From contig JABDGS010000003.1 of the NCBI GenBank assembly GCA_013285915.1, positions 17,711-81,710 on the forward strand: a DNA stretch of 64,000 bases. Reading direction: 5' to 3'. Shown piece by piece: positions 28,356-38,631 of the stretch (positions are counted from its first letter, which is position 1; the number at the start of each line of letters is the position of its first letter). Below the pieces are notes generated by a model that made no database searches, was not told the DNA's origin, and saw only the letters and a list, made by a program, of their open reading frames with translations. The position numbers and the translations under genes were made by a program. The stretch is from Bacteroidota bacterium. Its GTDB lineage: Bacteria; Bacteroidota; Bacteroidia; Chitinophagales; Chitinophagaceae.

Positions 28356-29721
28356 ATGCAACAGCAATCATCACGCAGGCAATTTATTAAACAAACAGCG
28401 TTAACGGGTGCAGCAACTTATATAAGCGCATTAGGTATGAGCGCTACAAGCTACAGGCGCATTATTGGGGCAAATGACCGCGTGAATGTAGGGGTGGTTG
28501 GTTTTAGCGACAGGCATAAGGATGCACATATACCATCGTTCCTGGCATCGAACAAAGAATTGAATTTTGATATAATTGCTGTGAGTGATATATGGAAATA
28601 TAAGCGTGAGGCAGGGCAGGCTTACTTAAAAGGAAAGCTTGACCATGATATAAAAGCCTGCATGAATAATGATGAGTTGTACAACATAAAAGATGTTGAC
28701 GCGGTGTTTGTGAGTACGGCTGATTTTCAGCATGCTTACCATTGCACTGAGGCTGTTAAAGCAGGGCGCGATGTATATTGCGAAAAGCCCCTTGCCGAAA
28801 CAATGGAAGATGCACGCATGGTGTTAAAAAACCGTGAAGGAAAGTAACCGCATTGTGCAAATAGGCAGCCAGCGCAGGAGCGGGCCTAATTATTTTGCAG
28901 CGCGCGACTTTATACAATCTGGCAAGTTTGGCCCAATAGTTATGGTGGAGCTTACATGGAATGTAAACCAGCCGGGCCGCTGGCGCAGGCCTGAGCTTGT
29001 TGCCAAATTAAAAGAAGAAGATACCGACTGGAAACGTTATTTAATAAACAGGCCTTATGAGGCATTTGACCCAAGGCATTACCTGGAGTTTCGTTTGTTC
29101 TGGCCTTATTCATCGGGCATACCGGGCCAATGGATGAGCCACCAGATAGATACTGTGCATTGGTTCAGCGGCCTGCCACACCCGCGCAGCGTAGCGGTTA
29201 ACGGCGGCATTTATTTATGGAAAGATGGCAGAAAGAATGCCGACACGATGACGGCTGTTTTTGATTATGGCCCACTGGATGATATGAGCAGCGGTTTCCA
29301 GGTGCTGTTTAAATCGCGCCAAACAAATGCCGCGGACGATGTAAAGGAAATTTATTACTCTAACGGAGGAATGCTAAACCTTGATACCAACAAAATAAAT
29401 TCAACCGGCGGCCTTGAGGATAAATATGCGAAACCGATGGGGATGAAAGAAAACCTATTGCCAAGCCTGTCGCTAAGCGATATGGCCCCACCTGTTTCAA
29501 CCGGCGCCAATACTGGTGGCGATGCGCTAACAACAGCGCATGTACGCAACTGGATGGAGTGCGTACGCAGCCGTAAACAGCCCAATGCGCCTATTGAAGC
29601 CGGGTATAACCACGCGATAGCTGTTATAATGACAAATGCTGCCTACCGCACCGGGCAAAAGGTTACGTTTGATGATGCCACACAGGAGGTGATGGCGGGT
29701 GGCAAGGTGTTTAAGTATTGA
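28356..29721 (+). pseudogene. Tat-exported Gfo/Idh/MocA-family oxidoreductase, broken by one frameshift
   Basis: An N-terminal piece (28356 to 28847) and a C-terminal piece in the next frame together give a complete oxidoreductase of about 454 residues. The Tat signal is SRRQFIKQT, the Rossmann fold is VNVGVVGFSDRH, and the sugar site is CEKPLAETMEDARM. Removing one base from the run of six A at 28826-28831 restores MVLKTVKESNRIVQIGSQ, the normal family sequence. So the break is either a real one-base insertion or a homopolymer sequencing error. Enzymes of this kind oxidise sugars at C3 and act with the DUF1080 and isomerase proteins found nearby. Confidence 0.85.
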
Positions 29722-29740
29722 GCCCGGCCCACTATCCCGT

Positions 29741-29763
29741 CCTTTCCCCCAAAAGGGGAAAGG
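29741..29763. terminator. Hairpin, probable bidirectional terminator
   Basis: CCTTTCCCC (29741-29749) pairs with GGGGAAAGG (29755-29763) around CAAAA. It lies between two convergent genes, 20 bases after the oxidoreductase stop. It resembles other CCCC...GGGG hairpins in this window. Confidence 0.55.
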
Positions 29764-29810
29764 TGTTGCGAAGATTGTGTTATAGAATTTCTGGGCCTAT
29801 TTTGAATTCT

Positions 29811-30239
29811 TTATTTGCCTAGTTTTTTTATTTGCTGTGCATCGTTGGCGGCTATAATTCCTTTAATTAAAAGCACTACAATAATTGCCTTAAAATAAAG
29901 GCCCCTAAATATTGATGCCGGGTTTGCGACTGCTGTTAAAATAAATATGCCAAGGTATAAAACAAGCGCTATAATAAGCGCAACAACGGGTTTATACTTA
30001 CACCATAAACCAAGGCCTAAAAACATTAAGGCGATAACCACTATTATGCTGAGGTTTATAAGCCACTCCTCGCTGTTGTCCGTAAATATTTGTATTATGC
30101 CCCCTATAAGATACACTACTGTGACAATGAATAAAGCGTTTTGAGCCTGTTTTACTTTCTTATCATATTGGGCAGTGTCGAGCACGTCATCCAATAAATT
30201 TTTCTGCGGCTGGTCTTTTTGGGTTGCAGGGTTGTTCAT
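29811..30239 (-). CDS. Small four-helix membrane protein
   Basis: A 142-residue protein with four hydrophobic segments after a soluble N-terminus of about 30 residues. No family recognised with confidence. It is convergent to the oxidoreductase and divergent from the glutaminase-like gene, so it is probably a single transcription unit. The ATG at 30239 is close to the start of the neighbouring 5' region, and no alternative start is evident. Confidence 0.65.
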   Translation of the reverse strand: MNNPATQKDQPQKNLLDDVLDTAQYDKKVKQAQNALFIVTVVYLIGGIIQIFTDNSEEWLINLSIIVVIALMFLGLGLWCKYKPVVALIIALVLYLGIFILTAVANPASIFRGLYFKAIIVVLLIKGIIAANDAQQIKKLGK

Positions 30240-30331
30240 ACAATTTATTTATTGCTAATATAATGATAATAATTGAAAAAATATCTTCACATCAATCCAT
30301 ATCTTTATCCTTCCTTAAAACTTTGTTTACC

Positions 30332-32813
30332 ATGAGGTTTGAGAAAAACTACCACCTGTTATTTATTGCTTTGCTGTCTTGCTTGTTTTTCACCGATGTA
30401 TCGGCCCAATTGCATAAAGCACCTGCTTACCCGCTTATAACGCATAACCCTTATTTTAGTATATGGAGCTTTACTGATGATGCCTGTGCTGGCCCTACAC
30501 GGCATTGGACGGGCAGCAACCAGTCTCTTATTGGCCTGATAAAAGTAGATGGTAAAATTTACCGTTTTTTAGGAAAAGAAGAAGATGTATACACCACCTT
30601 AGTGCCCGCGGCAGATGAAGAAAAATATACAGTTAAATATACCGAAGCGAAACCATCCGATGACTGGATGAATACTCATTTTGACGACAGCCAGTGGCAA
30701 ACCGGCACAGCACCTTTTGGTGATAGCGATGATGCTGCAACCAAATGGCTTAGCCATGACCTTTGGGTTAGACGCGTGTTTGATGCCACTGATAAAAATT
30801 TTGACAAGCTGTTTCTTAAAATACAACATGATGATAATGCCGATGTGTACTTAAACGGTGAAAAAAATTTACAGCGTTGTTGGCTGGCTTAACAAGTTTA
30901 AATATGTGCCCCTTACAGAGTATGTAAAACAGAAGCTTAAAAAAACAGGCAATACACTCGCCATACACGTGGTTAACACTGCTGGTGGCTCCTGGCTTGA
31001 TGCAGGGTTTTCTACGCAAACAAAACAAAAGCAACCTATAAACATCGCTACCGCACAGCAAACCAGTGTTACTATTAGCGCAACACAAACTGTTTACAAT
31101 TTTACTTGCGGCAATATTGCGCTGCAGTTAACATTTACATCGCCCCTGCTGATAGATAATTTAGACATTCTCCAAAGGCCGGTATCATATATATCCTATA
31201 GTGTAAAATCAACTGATGGTGGGCAACACCACGCCCAGTTGTATTTTGGTGCATCCACTGACCTTGCGGCCAATACAGCGGCGCAGGATATGGAAGTTAC
31301 TTCTTCCTCTACATCCAGCCTTATGCTTTTAAAAGCTGGTACTAAAGAACAGCCGATATTAAAAAAGAAAGGCGATGACCTGCGTATTGACTGGGGCTAT
31401 TTTTATGTTGCTGCACCTGCAAGCCAACAAACCAACCAAAGCATAACGGCTGGAAATGAAGGGGCGCGAATATTTGCAGGCAGCAGCAAAACGGCAACTG
31501 AAAACATTACAAGTGGCAAGCATTTAATGCTAAATACGATTATTGATGTGGCAAACCCAACACTCCAGGGAACAGCAGGATATATCATGCTCGGTTACGA
31601 TGAATTGTATTCTATACAATACTTTGGTGATAACCTGAAACCATGGTGGCGGCAATCATCATCAATGAGCTTTGAAAACCTGCTTAATACATGCGCGAAC
31701 GAATACTCACCGGTTATGCAACAGTGCAATGACTTTGATAAAAAAATATACAATGATGCATTATCCGCAGGCGGCGAAACTTATGCAAAGCTGTGCATCG
31801 CCTCATACAGGCAAAGCGTAGCAGCACATAATCTTGTAAAGGCCAGCAATGGCGACCTGCTTTTCTTCTCCAAAGAAAATTTCAGTAATGGGTGTATAAA
31901 CACCGTTGATGTAACTTATCCTTCAGCGCCATTGTACCTTACTTATAACCCGCATTTAATGGAAGGCATGCTTAACGGCATTTTTTATTTTAGCGAAAGC
32001 GGTAAATACACAAAGCCTTATGCAGCACACGATCTTGGCACCTACCCGCTTGCCAATGGCCAGGTTTATGGTGAAGGCATGCCTGTGGAAGAATCAGGCA
32101 ATATGATCATTCTTACCGCTGCCATTACTAAGGCTGAAGGAAATATTGATTTTGCAAAAAAGCACTGGCAAACGCTTTCAACCTGGGCGCAGTATTTAAT
32201 GCAGTATGGCTTTGACCCCACAAACCAGCTTTGCACAGACGACTTTGCCGGCCATCTTGCACGTAATGCAAACCTTTCAGTTAAAGCCATTGTGGGCATT
32301 GGCTGTTATGGGATGATGGCTAAAATGATGGGCATGGAAGATACCGCATCAAAATACAGTGACAGCGCGGCTGCCATGGCAAAACGCTGGATGGTTTTTG
32401 CTGATGATGGAAATCATTATGCACTAACATTTAACGACAAGCATACCTGGAGCCAGAAATATAACCTTGTTTGGGACAAGGTGCTTGGCCTGCATTTATT
32501 TCCGAAGGAAGTGTATGATAAAGAAATAAACTACTACCTGACCAAACAAAACGCCTTTGGGTTGCCTTTGGACAGCCGTAAAACTTATACAAAATCTGAC
32601 TGGATACTATGGACTGCTGCTTTAGCCGATAACCATAACAGCTTTGAAGCGTTGATTGATCCGGTGTATAAATTTACCCAACAAACACCGACACGGGTGC
32701 CATTAAGCGATTGGCATGAAACCACAGATGGAAAGCAGGTGGGTTTCCAGGCGAGAAGTGTCGTGGGCGGCTATTTTATGAAAGTGCTTGAAAATAAACT
32801 GCAGTCAAAATAA
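30332..32813 (+). pseudogene. Secreted DUF4965/glutaminase-like protein, broken by one frameshift
   Basis: Two overlapping frames join into a protein of about 826 residues. The ATG at 30332 begins a signal peptide (ends TDVSAQ). The mature part shows [18 protein letters not shown] and [19 protein letters not shown], typical of the glutaminase GtaA-like family of DUF5127/DUF4965/DUF1793 domains. Deleting one A from the run of seven at 30861-30867 restores [17 protein letters not shown]. The second part has SYRQSVAAHN and ADNHNSFEALIDPVYKF, including the six-hairpin-like C-terminal domain. The length exceeds a multiple of three by one base. Substrate unproved. Confidence 0.82.
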
Positions 32814-32972
32814 TGCTGCAGGAGCCAACCCCAAATGCCCGTTTTTATATTTATGGCATAGCGCCTAAAACGCCTGCTTTGGCATAATAAAATCCCGCTA
32901 CGGTATTATTTCATCACCCATTTCCTTTTGATGTTCGTATTAAATTTTAAGTTGCTGTAAATAGCGTGTGTT

Positions 32973-33698
32973 TTGAAAAAGATATTAGCCATAGTTACAG
33001 CAATAAGTTGTTTTAATGCAGCCTTTGCACAGGCTGATAAAAACGATTTGAGCGTTGCTGTTGACTTCAAAACACTTGCGGCTGCCAATACGCTTGGTAA
33101 CCAGCAAACAACAAGTGCACTGCAATCATACAAATCAGGCGGTGCAGCGGGTTCTCAATTTTTTACCCGTGAATGGTGCGAGGGTTCAGTTACTACTGCT
33201 ACGCACGAAACAATAAACAATTACCAGCTTTTGTACGATAAAGTAAACCAGGATTTGTATATACGCCAAAAAGATTCAAACCTTGTTATACAGGCCGATA
33301 AAAGCCAGGTGGCCACGTTCAGCCTTAACATTAACGGCAAGCAGTTGTTGTTTGTGCCTGCCGGCAAATACGGTAACCAGTTTGACGGCAGTTATTTTGA
33401 GGCACTGGCACAAGGTGCCAATTATTCTCTTTTTAAGCTGACAAAAACACATTTTGAAAGGGCCGATTATTCAGACATGCTGAAAGTGAGAAATGGTGAG
33501 GCTAACGATGCTTTTATAGATAACATTACTTATTACCTGTATCACAACAATACGCTTGAAAAAATTACGGTTAAAGAGAAAGCGGTACGTAAAGCGCTGC
33601 CTGCTGAAACACAAAAGATTGATGCATTTTTAAGTGCACACAAAAGCGACGAGTTTAACGAGGAGCTTTTAGCCAACCTTGTAACTGCTTTAAATTAA
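32973..33698 (+). CDS. Secreted hypothetical protein
   Basis: A 241-residue exported protein with a signal peptide (MKKILAIVTAISCFNAAFAQ). I do not recognise the family. The start codon is TTG at 32973; there is no in-frame ATG or GTG before the upstream stop, and the TTG sits exactly at the signal peptide. The mature part is beta-rich, and the conserved-looking segments are YDKVNQDLYIRQKDSNLVI and FVPAGKYGNQFDGSYFEAL. The C-terminal helix (AHKSDEFNEELLANLV) is charged. A large terminator hairpin follows at 33712. Confidence 0.7.
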   Translation: MKKILAIVTAISCFNAAFAQADKNDLSVAVDFKTLAAANTLGNQQTTSALQSYKSGGAAGSQFFTREWCEGSVTTATHETINNYQLLYDKVNQDLYIRQKDSNLVIQADKSQVATFSLNINGKQLLFVPAGKYGNQFDGSYFEALAQGANYSLFKLTKTHFERADYSDMLKVRNGEANDAFIDNITYYLYHNNTLEKITVKEKAVRKALPAETQKIDAFLSAHKSDEFNEELLANLVTALN

Positions 33699-33711
33699 CC
33701 CTTGGGTAAAG

Positions 33712-33771
33712 GGCTCCGGGACTGCCTGTTTCGAAGTATGAAGGGCCTTCAGGCGGGTATGTTCCGGAGCC
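33712..33771 (+). terminator. Large hairpin terminator
   Basis: GGCTCCGG (33712-33719) pairs exactly with CCGGAGCC (33764-33771) and an inner stem (GCCTG with CAGGC) extends the fold; a run of five T follows. It begins 14 bases after the stop of the 32973-33698 gene. Confidence 0.75.
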
Positions 33772-33914
33772 TTTTTACCCCTATCCCCTAAAGGGGGATT
33801 TCTAAACTGCGTTTTATTGTTCAAAAAACTTTTGAGGGTTGGTACTGATGTTTTACACCAGGTTTAGTAAGGTGGCAACCTAAATTTTTTCAAGGCAATG
33901 TAAACTCACGCTGT

Positions 33915-35123
33915 TTAAAGCGCCCCTTTAGGGGTTGGGGTTAGTACACCAAGTTCCTTTCCTATTTTTGTAAATGCTTCAATGGCTTTGTCAAGATGCT
34001 GTTGCTCATGCGCCGCGCTTAACTGAACACGTATTCGCGCAAGGCCTTTAGGCACAACGGGGAAGAAAAAGCCAATTACATACACGCCTTCATCCAGCAG
34101 TTTTGCCGCAAAATTTTGTGCCACTACAGCATCATATAACATGATGGGGACGATCGGGTGATCGCCGGATTTTATATCAAAGCCTGCATCGGTCATTTTG
34201 CTGCGGAAGTATTTGGTATTGTATTCCAGCTTATCGCGCAATGTTGTTGTTTCTGTAAGCATATCCAGTACTGCAATGCTTGCCCCTGCTATGCTCGGCG
34301 CCAGGGTGTTGCTAAACAGGTAGGGCCTGCTGCGCTGGCGCAACATTTCCACTATTTCCTTTCTTGCACTGGTAAAGCCACCGCTGGCGCCCCCCAAAGC
34401 TTTGCCAAGTGTGCCGGTAATAATATCAATCCTGCCCATTACATTCCTGTACTCATGCGTACCGCGGCCGGTTTTACCCAAAAAACCCGAGGAGTGGCTT
34501 TCGTCAATCATCACAATGGCATCGTATTGGTCGGCAAGGTCACAAATTTTATCAAGTTGGGCTATAGTTCCATCCATGCTAAAGCTGCCGTCTGTAGCAA
34601 TTATCCTGCTCCTGCAATTAGCGCTTTCTTTAAGCTTTGCTTCAAGGTCGGCCATATTGTTATGCTCATACCTAAAACGCTGCGCCTTACACAAACGCAC
34701 GCCGTCAATAATGCTTGCATGGTTAAGTGCATCGCTTATTATGGCGTCCTGTTCGCCGAATAAAGGTTCAAAGAGGCCGCCGTTGGCATCAAAAGCTGCC
34801 ACATATAAAATGGTATCTTCCATGCCTAAAAAATCGGCAAGCTTTTTCTCCAGTTGCTTGTGAATATCCTGCGTACCGCAAATAAACCGTACACTGCTCA
34901 TGCCATAGCCGCGCTCGTCAATAGCCTTATGCGCCGCCTCAATCACCTTTGGGTGTGAGGATAGCCCGAGGTAGTTGTTGGCACAAAAGTTAAGCACTGT
35001 TTTGCCATTTACCTGTATTTCAGGGCCCTGTTCGCTGGTAATAATACGCTCCCTCTTCATCAAACCTGCGGCCTCAATTTCAGACAATTCATTTTTTATC
35101 CTGTCGACAAATTTATCGTTCAT
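33915..35123 (-). CDS. kbl: Glycine C-acetyltransferase (2-amino-3-ketobutyrate CoA ligase)
   Basis: A 402-residue PLP enzyme of the alpha-oxoamine synthase family that cleaves 2-amino-3-ketobutyrate with CoA to glycine and acetyl-CoA in threonine breakdown. The PLP lysine lies in [14 protein letters not shown] (Lys241), with the aspartate and histidine of DESHSSGF at about 207-214. The Met at 35123 ([19 protein letters not shown]) gives a length like characterised Kbl; the open frame extends 39 residues upstream but that part is non-coding in character. Close relatives include KBL-like serine palmitoyltransferases, but [17 protein letters not shown] favours Kbl. No threonine dehydrogenase is in the window. 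Confidence 0.93.
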   Translation of the reverse strand: MNDKFVDRIKNELSEIEAAGLMKRERIITSEQGPEIQVNGKTVLNFCANNYLGLSSHPKVIEAAHKAIDERGYGMSSVRFICGTQDIHKQLEKKLADFLGMEDTILYVAAFDANGGLFEPLFGEQDAIISDALNHASIIDGVRLCKAQRFRYEHNNMADLEAKLKESANCRSRIIATDGSFSMDGTIAQLDKICDLADQYDAIVMIDESHSSGFLGKTGRGTHEYRNVMGRIDIITGTLGKALGGASGGFTSARKEIVEMLRQRSRPYLFSNTLAPSIAGASIAVLDMLTETTTLRDKLEYNTKYFRSKMTDAGFDIKSGDHPIVPIMLYDAVVAQNFAAKLLDEGVYVIGFFFPVVPKGLARIRVQLSAAHEQQHLDKAIEAFTKIGKELGVLTPTPKGAL

Positions 35124-35406
35124 GTGCAAAGCTTTAGGCGGCAAAGATAACAGTTGGTAGTTTACGATTGTATAGTTTGTGAGAGGTGGCGGCAGGTTAC
35201 AAGTTACCGGTTTCTGGTTGCCAGTATGAGGGTGGCGCACATTTCGCCGGTATTCGGAGAAGAAAACTACAAGATGATTAATTGATCTTTATAGAATAAT
35301 TCCAGGCACTCAGAAATGGGAAAATCTTAAATACTTATATTTATTAAACGCTTCAGTAGTTTTCATAACTAATAGTGCTTGTCTATTTTATTAAATAAAA
35401 TTTCCT

Positions 35407-36567
35407 ATGTATAAGTTCTTATTCATCATTTTGCTGCCTGTTGTGCTAAACGCCCAATACAACCCCGACAGCGCGAACCTGTGCCAGGGTGATTATTATA
35501 CGCCAGAACAAACCATAAAAGTACATGAGGGCTTTGCCAAAACATATCACGATGCAGCAACATGGCAGCAGCGCGCTGCCTTGATAAAGCAAGGCATTAT
35601 TGATGGCGCGGAACTTACACATATACCCGCAAAAACAGCCCTGCATGTTATTGTTACCGGTAAAAAAAATATGGGCACTTACACAGTAGAAAATGTGGCT
35701 ATTGAAACATTGCCGGGTTATTATTTAACGGGCAATCTTTACCGGCCGGTTAATACTTCAAGACCTATGGCAGGTATATTATCGCCGCACGGGCATTTTC
35801 ATAACCCTGACGGGCGTTTTACGCCAGACCAGCAAAAGCTTTGCGCAACCCTTGCACAAATGGGCGCGACCGTATTTACTTATGATATGGTGGGTTTTGG
35901 CGACAGTAAACAATGCAAGCACGAAATACCTAAGGCCTTTAAGCTGCAAACATGGAACAGCATTCGTGCGCTTGATTATTTGCTCTCGCTGCCAAACATT
36001 GATACAGCACGTATTGGTATTACAGGTGCCTCGGGTGGTGGCACACAAACATTTATGCTGACGGCGCTTGATAACAGGATAAAGGTTTCCGCACCGGTGG
36101 TGATGGTATCGGCACATTTTTTTGGTGGTTGTGTTTGCGAAAGCGGCATGCCTGTGCATAAACGACCCAGCAACCAAACCAGCAATGTGGAGATAGCTGC
36201 AACTGCTGCACCAAGACCAATGCTACTGGTATCTGACGGCGACGACTGGACAAAAAATGTTCCTAATGTTGAGTACCCTTATATCCGTAATATTTACAAC
36301 TACTTTGGCAAAGCGGAAAATATTGAAAGCGTTTACCTGCCGAACGACAAGCATGATTACGGCCCAACCAAACGGCAGCCCGTTTATGCTTTTTTTGCAA
36401 AACATTTAAAGCTTAATACAAACGGCTTATTAAAAAATGGGGCGATTGATGAAAGCCATTGTACGGTATTGCCACAGAATGACCTGGCTGTGTGGAATAC
36501 TGCTCACCCGCTACCGACCAATGCAGTAATAGGTGATGATAAAGTGATGGCGCTGCTGGAGTGGTGA
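35407..36567 (+). CDS. Secreted alpha/beta hydrolase, acetyl-xylan-esterase-like
   Basis: A 386-residue protein with a short signal peptide (MYKFLFIILLPVVLNAQ). The hydrolase fold has an HGHFHNPDGRF segment, MVGFGDSKQC, the nucleophile serine in TGASGGGTQTF (about 216), an acid in VSDGDDWT and a histidine in PNDKHDYGPTKR. The arrangement fits the AXE1/abhydrolase_7 families of secreted deacetylases. It has no operon partner. Substrate unknown; carbohydrate esters are the usual targets. Confidence 0.83.
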   Translation: MYKFLFIILLPVVLNAQYNPDSANLCQGDYYTPEQTIKVHEGFAKTYHDAATWQQRAALIKQGIIDGAELTHIPAKTALHVIVTGKKNMGTYTVENVAIETLPGYYLTGNLYRPVNTSRPMAGILSPHGHFHNPDGRFTPDQQKLCATLAQMGATVFTYDMVGFGDSKQCKHEIPKAFKLQTWNSIRALDYLLSLPNIDTARIGITGASGGGTQTFMLTALDNRIKVSAPVVMVSAHFFGGCVCESGMPVHKRPSNQTSNVEIAATAAPRPMLLVSDGDDWTKNVPNVEYPYIRNIYNYFGKAENIESVYLPNDKHDYGPTKRQPVYAFFAKHLKLNTNGLLKNGAIDESHCTVLPQNDLAVWNTAHPLPTNAVIGDDKVMALLEW

Positions 36568-36769
36568 GAAATGGTTACAGATTATGCAGGTCTTTCATTA
36601 ATTGTGGTGCTTTTATTTAATAATAGTCTTATCCACTGCCAGCGAAAAAAGCTGCAATGGCTGGAGCAAAGAAATTATACGGAAGAATAGACTGACAGAC
36701 AATTTTTTTCCGCCATTAATAGGATATTTGATCGACAGAAAGTAAAGCAGACGTTTTGACAGCCTCACA

Positions 36770-37183
36770 TTATACGAATGGGTTGTCATCTGTAGGCTCA
36801 TTTATAGAATTCTCCTGATTTAAAAATTCATCTGCAAATCTTTCGACGCCAGAAGTTTTGTAGAGCACGGTCTCATATAATTCGTCAATGCTTCTATCTT
36901 CGGGGAAAATATATTCGGTCTTGAGAGAAAAGCGTTCAACAAATTCAAGCCTTATTGATACTTGCAATTCCCAAGTAACCTCATCATAAAAGGATTTAAA
37001 ATTATATTTATATAATCGCAGGGTCTTATCAATCACATCCGCATAGTATACAAGTCCCACTAACCCCTCGCTACCACTCAAAGAAGAGGGCATTTCTCTA
37101 TTATTTTTCACCCATTTTATTTTATCTTCTTTTGTCTCTCGGTTTAGCTTAATAATTATTTTGCTAATTTTATCGTTACTCAT
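36770..37183 (-). CDS. Hypothetical protein of a two-gene module
   Basis: A 137-residue soluble protein, not recognised. It is rich in Lys, Glu, Tyr and Asn and more AT-rich than its neighbours. The N-terminal helix (DKISKIIIKLNRETKEDKIK) is followed by a segment with VYYADVIDKTLRLYKYNF. It overlaps the upstream gene (37180-37713) by four bases, so translation is coupled and the two products probably act together. The composition suggests transfer from elsewhere. No toxin, nuclease or defence motif is visible. Confidence 0.6.
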   Translation of the reverse strand: MSNDKISKIIIKLNRETKEDKIKWVKNNREMPSSLSGSEGLVGLVYYADVIDKTLRLYKYNFKSFYDEVTWELQVSIRLEFVERFSLKTEYIFPEDRSIDELYETVLYKTSGVERFADEFLNQENSINEPTDDNPFV

Positions 37184-37713
37184 AAAATATTGCTTTTTTT
37201 GTCTTGTTGAATATTTTCAAGTTGCCTTATTACGGCGTGTAAATCAGTATATATCTTCCAAATATGGTCAACGTTTGTCGCCGAAAATTTTCTAAAAAAA
37301 TTCTTAAAAATATTTTTTTCATTTGCTGTTGATAAAAGAAAGCCTTTATTCCTCTTTCCCTTTATTAATCTTATCAATCTTTTGACTTTATTAGATTGTG
37401 TGGTATTTAATTTACTAAGAATATCTTCAAGTTCAGTTTGGCATCTTGCCAATTCAACTTTTATGCTGATTGTTGAGTTATTGTAATCATTTAACAGGTT
37501 ATTTAATTCATTTGTGCTTGCAACCAGTTTTTTTATGTGAAAAGTTATCCTTTTTTCAAAAATATAGCTAACTCGAAGTTTTTTTATATCACGTCTTAAA
37601 ATTAAAGTAATTATAAAAGAGATTATTCCGACTGAAGCACCGATAATTTCTAATACCTGTGCCCAAATCTCAAGTTTCCAATCTACAAATAAGCCTTTTA
37701 TTATTTGTGCCAC
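37180..37713 (-). CDS. Hypothetical membrane-anchored coiled-coil protein
   Basis: A 177-residue protein with one N-terminal transmembrane segment (about 18-40, EIIGASVGIISFIITLIL) followed by a basic, heptad-like helical domain (SYIFEKRITFHIKKLVAS, LNNLLNDYNNSTISIKVELA). It is the first gene of the two-gene module. Its AT-rich codon use is unlike the flanking hydrolases. No family recognised; a membrane sensor or effector is possible but unproved. Confidence 0.6.
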   Translation of the reverse strand: MAQIIKGLFVDWKLEIWAQVLEIIGASVGIISFIITLILRRDIKKLRVSYIFEKRITFHIKKLVASTNELNNLLNDYNNSTISIKVELARCQTELEDILSKLNTTQSNKVKRLIRLIKGKRNKGFLLSTANEKNIFKNFFRKFSATNVDHIWKIYTDLHAVIRQLENIQQDKKSNIL

Positions 37714-38131
37714 AAATTTAATTTTGAGGTTTATGGTCTATTCTGAGAATAATAAGGTTTGTCAAATTTATCAAATATATCATTTAATGGCGTGGTATGC
37801 GTTTGGCTCACTTTTTAAACTATTTGTCAGCAAAAGCTTCAAGGTCTTTTTGCACGCTCTTTGAGTAGACATAAGTTTATTGTTTGCTGCAGGTGAAAGC
37901 TCTGCAACGACGGAATGATGGAACGCAGATTTGCAGGGTTGGATGGATAGGCACAGATATTGTTTTATGTTGGTTATTAGTGAACGCAGCCCTTGAAAGT
38001 TTTTTGAGAAGCTTTCGAGGTTGTTATTTCTGCAGTGTCTGATGTTTTTACCACATATTTACCGCTCATCACATTCAGCGTTTCGCCTGCAACGCGCGCT
38101 GCAATGGTTAAGTCATAGTAAAAAAAAGACG
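37714..38131. other. Spacer with a possible gene remnant
   Basis: About 420 bases without a confident gene. The minus strand from about 38113 down to the stop at 37977 reads as a clean 45-codon tail (containing VAGETLNVMSGKYVVKT and ending FKGCVH) with codon use like that of real genes here. The 5' part is missing, so it may be the stump of a deleted gene. Nothing else is recognisable. Confidence 0.4.
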
Positions 38132-38560
38132 ATGAAAAAGATCTTTGCAGTTTTTGCGGTTTGCGCAGGCTTTTGTTCTTGTATAAAACAACAGACAAGT
38201 CCAGACGTAACAGGCATAAGCAACCTTTATACAAGCTGGCATGTGGTAACTATTGAAAGCAAACATTACAATTTTTCGGGCCCCCTATCCAGCGACAATA
38301 TACAAAACGGCGGTGCGGCAGATAGTATTAAGTTCTCCGAAGGAGATATATTATACATGATAAAAGGACGGGAACATGAAGATACATACGTTGCAGCTGA
38401 ATATAACCTGTTAAAAGATACTGTGCCCATTATATTAGGGATATGGCCGTCAGAAAAAGTGTATTTGAAAATAGTGGGTATAGACGACTTTTTTTTAACT
38501 GAAACGATCAATGAAGTCGACACAGAGGATCAGGTAATTTACCATCTTAAAAAATATTAA
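38132..38560 (+). CDS. Small lipoprotein, hypothetical
   Basis: A 142-residue exported protein. The start at 38132 begins MKKIFAVFAVCAGFCSC, a lipoprotein-like signal with a candidate lipid-bearing cysteine at about residue 17; upstream in-frame codons have no leader character. The mature part is beta-rich with SWHVVTIESKHYNFSG and LKDTVPIILGIWPSEKVYL. Not recognised. It is flanked by the two-gene module and the amidohydrolase, with no operon partner. Confidence 0.65.
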   Translation: MKKIFAVFAVCAGFCSCIKQQTSPDVTGISNLYTSWHVVTIESKHYNFSGPLSSDNIQNGGAADSIKFSEGDILYMIKGREHEDTYVAAEYNLLKDTVPIILGIWPSEKVYLKIVGIDDFFLTETINEVDTEDQVIYHLKKY

Positions 38561-38631
38561 CTACTGCTTATCAAAGCAGTAAGGGCGTTACACTTTTACT
38601 CACCCTTTTAGGGGGATAGGTATTCAAGTTT

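Noticed and set aside
28820..28860. Programmed ribosomal frameshift in the Gfo/Idh/MocA gene
   Set aside because: Restoring the frame needs a +1 shift, while A-rich slippery sites typically give -1. No stimulatory structure is evident, and several neighbouring genes share the same one-base excess, which favours error or decay.
33921..33934. CCCC-TTTA-GGGG hairpin
   Set aside because: It falls inside the last codons of kbl, so it is not counted among the intergenic hairpins.
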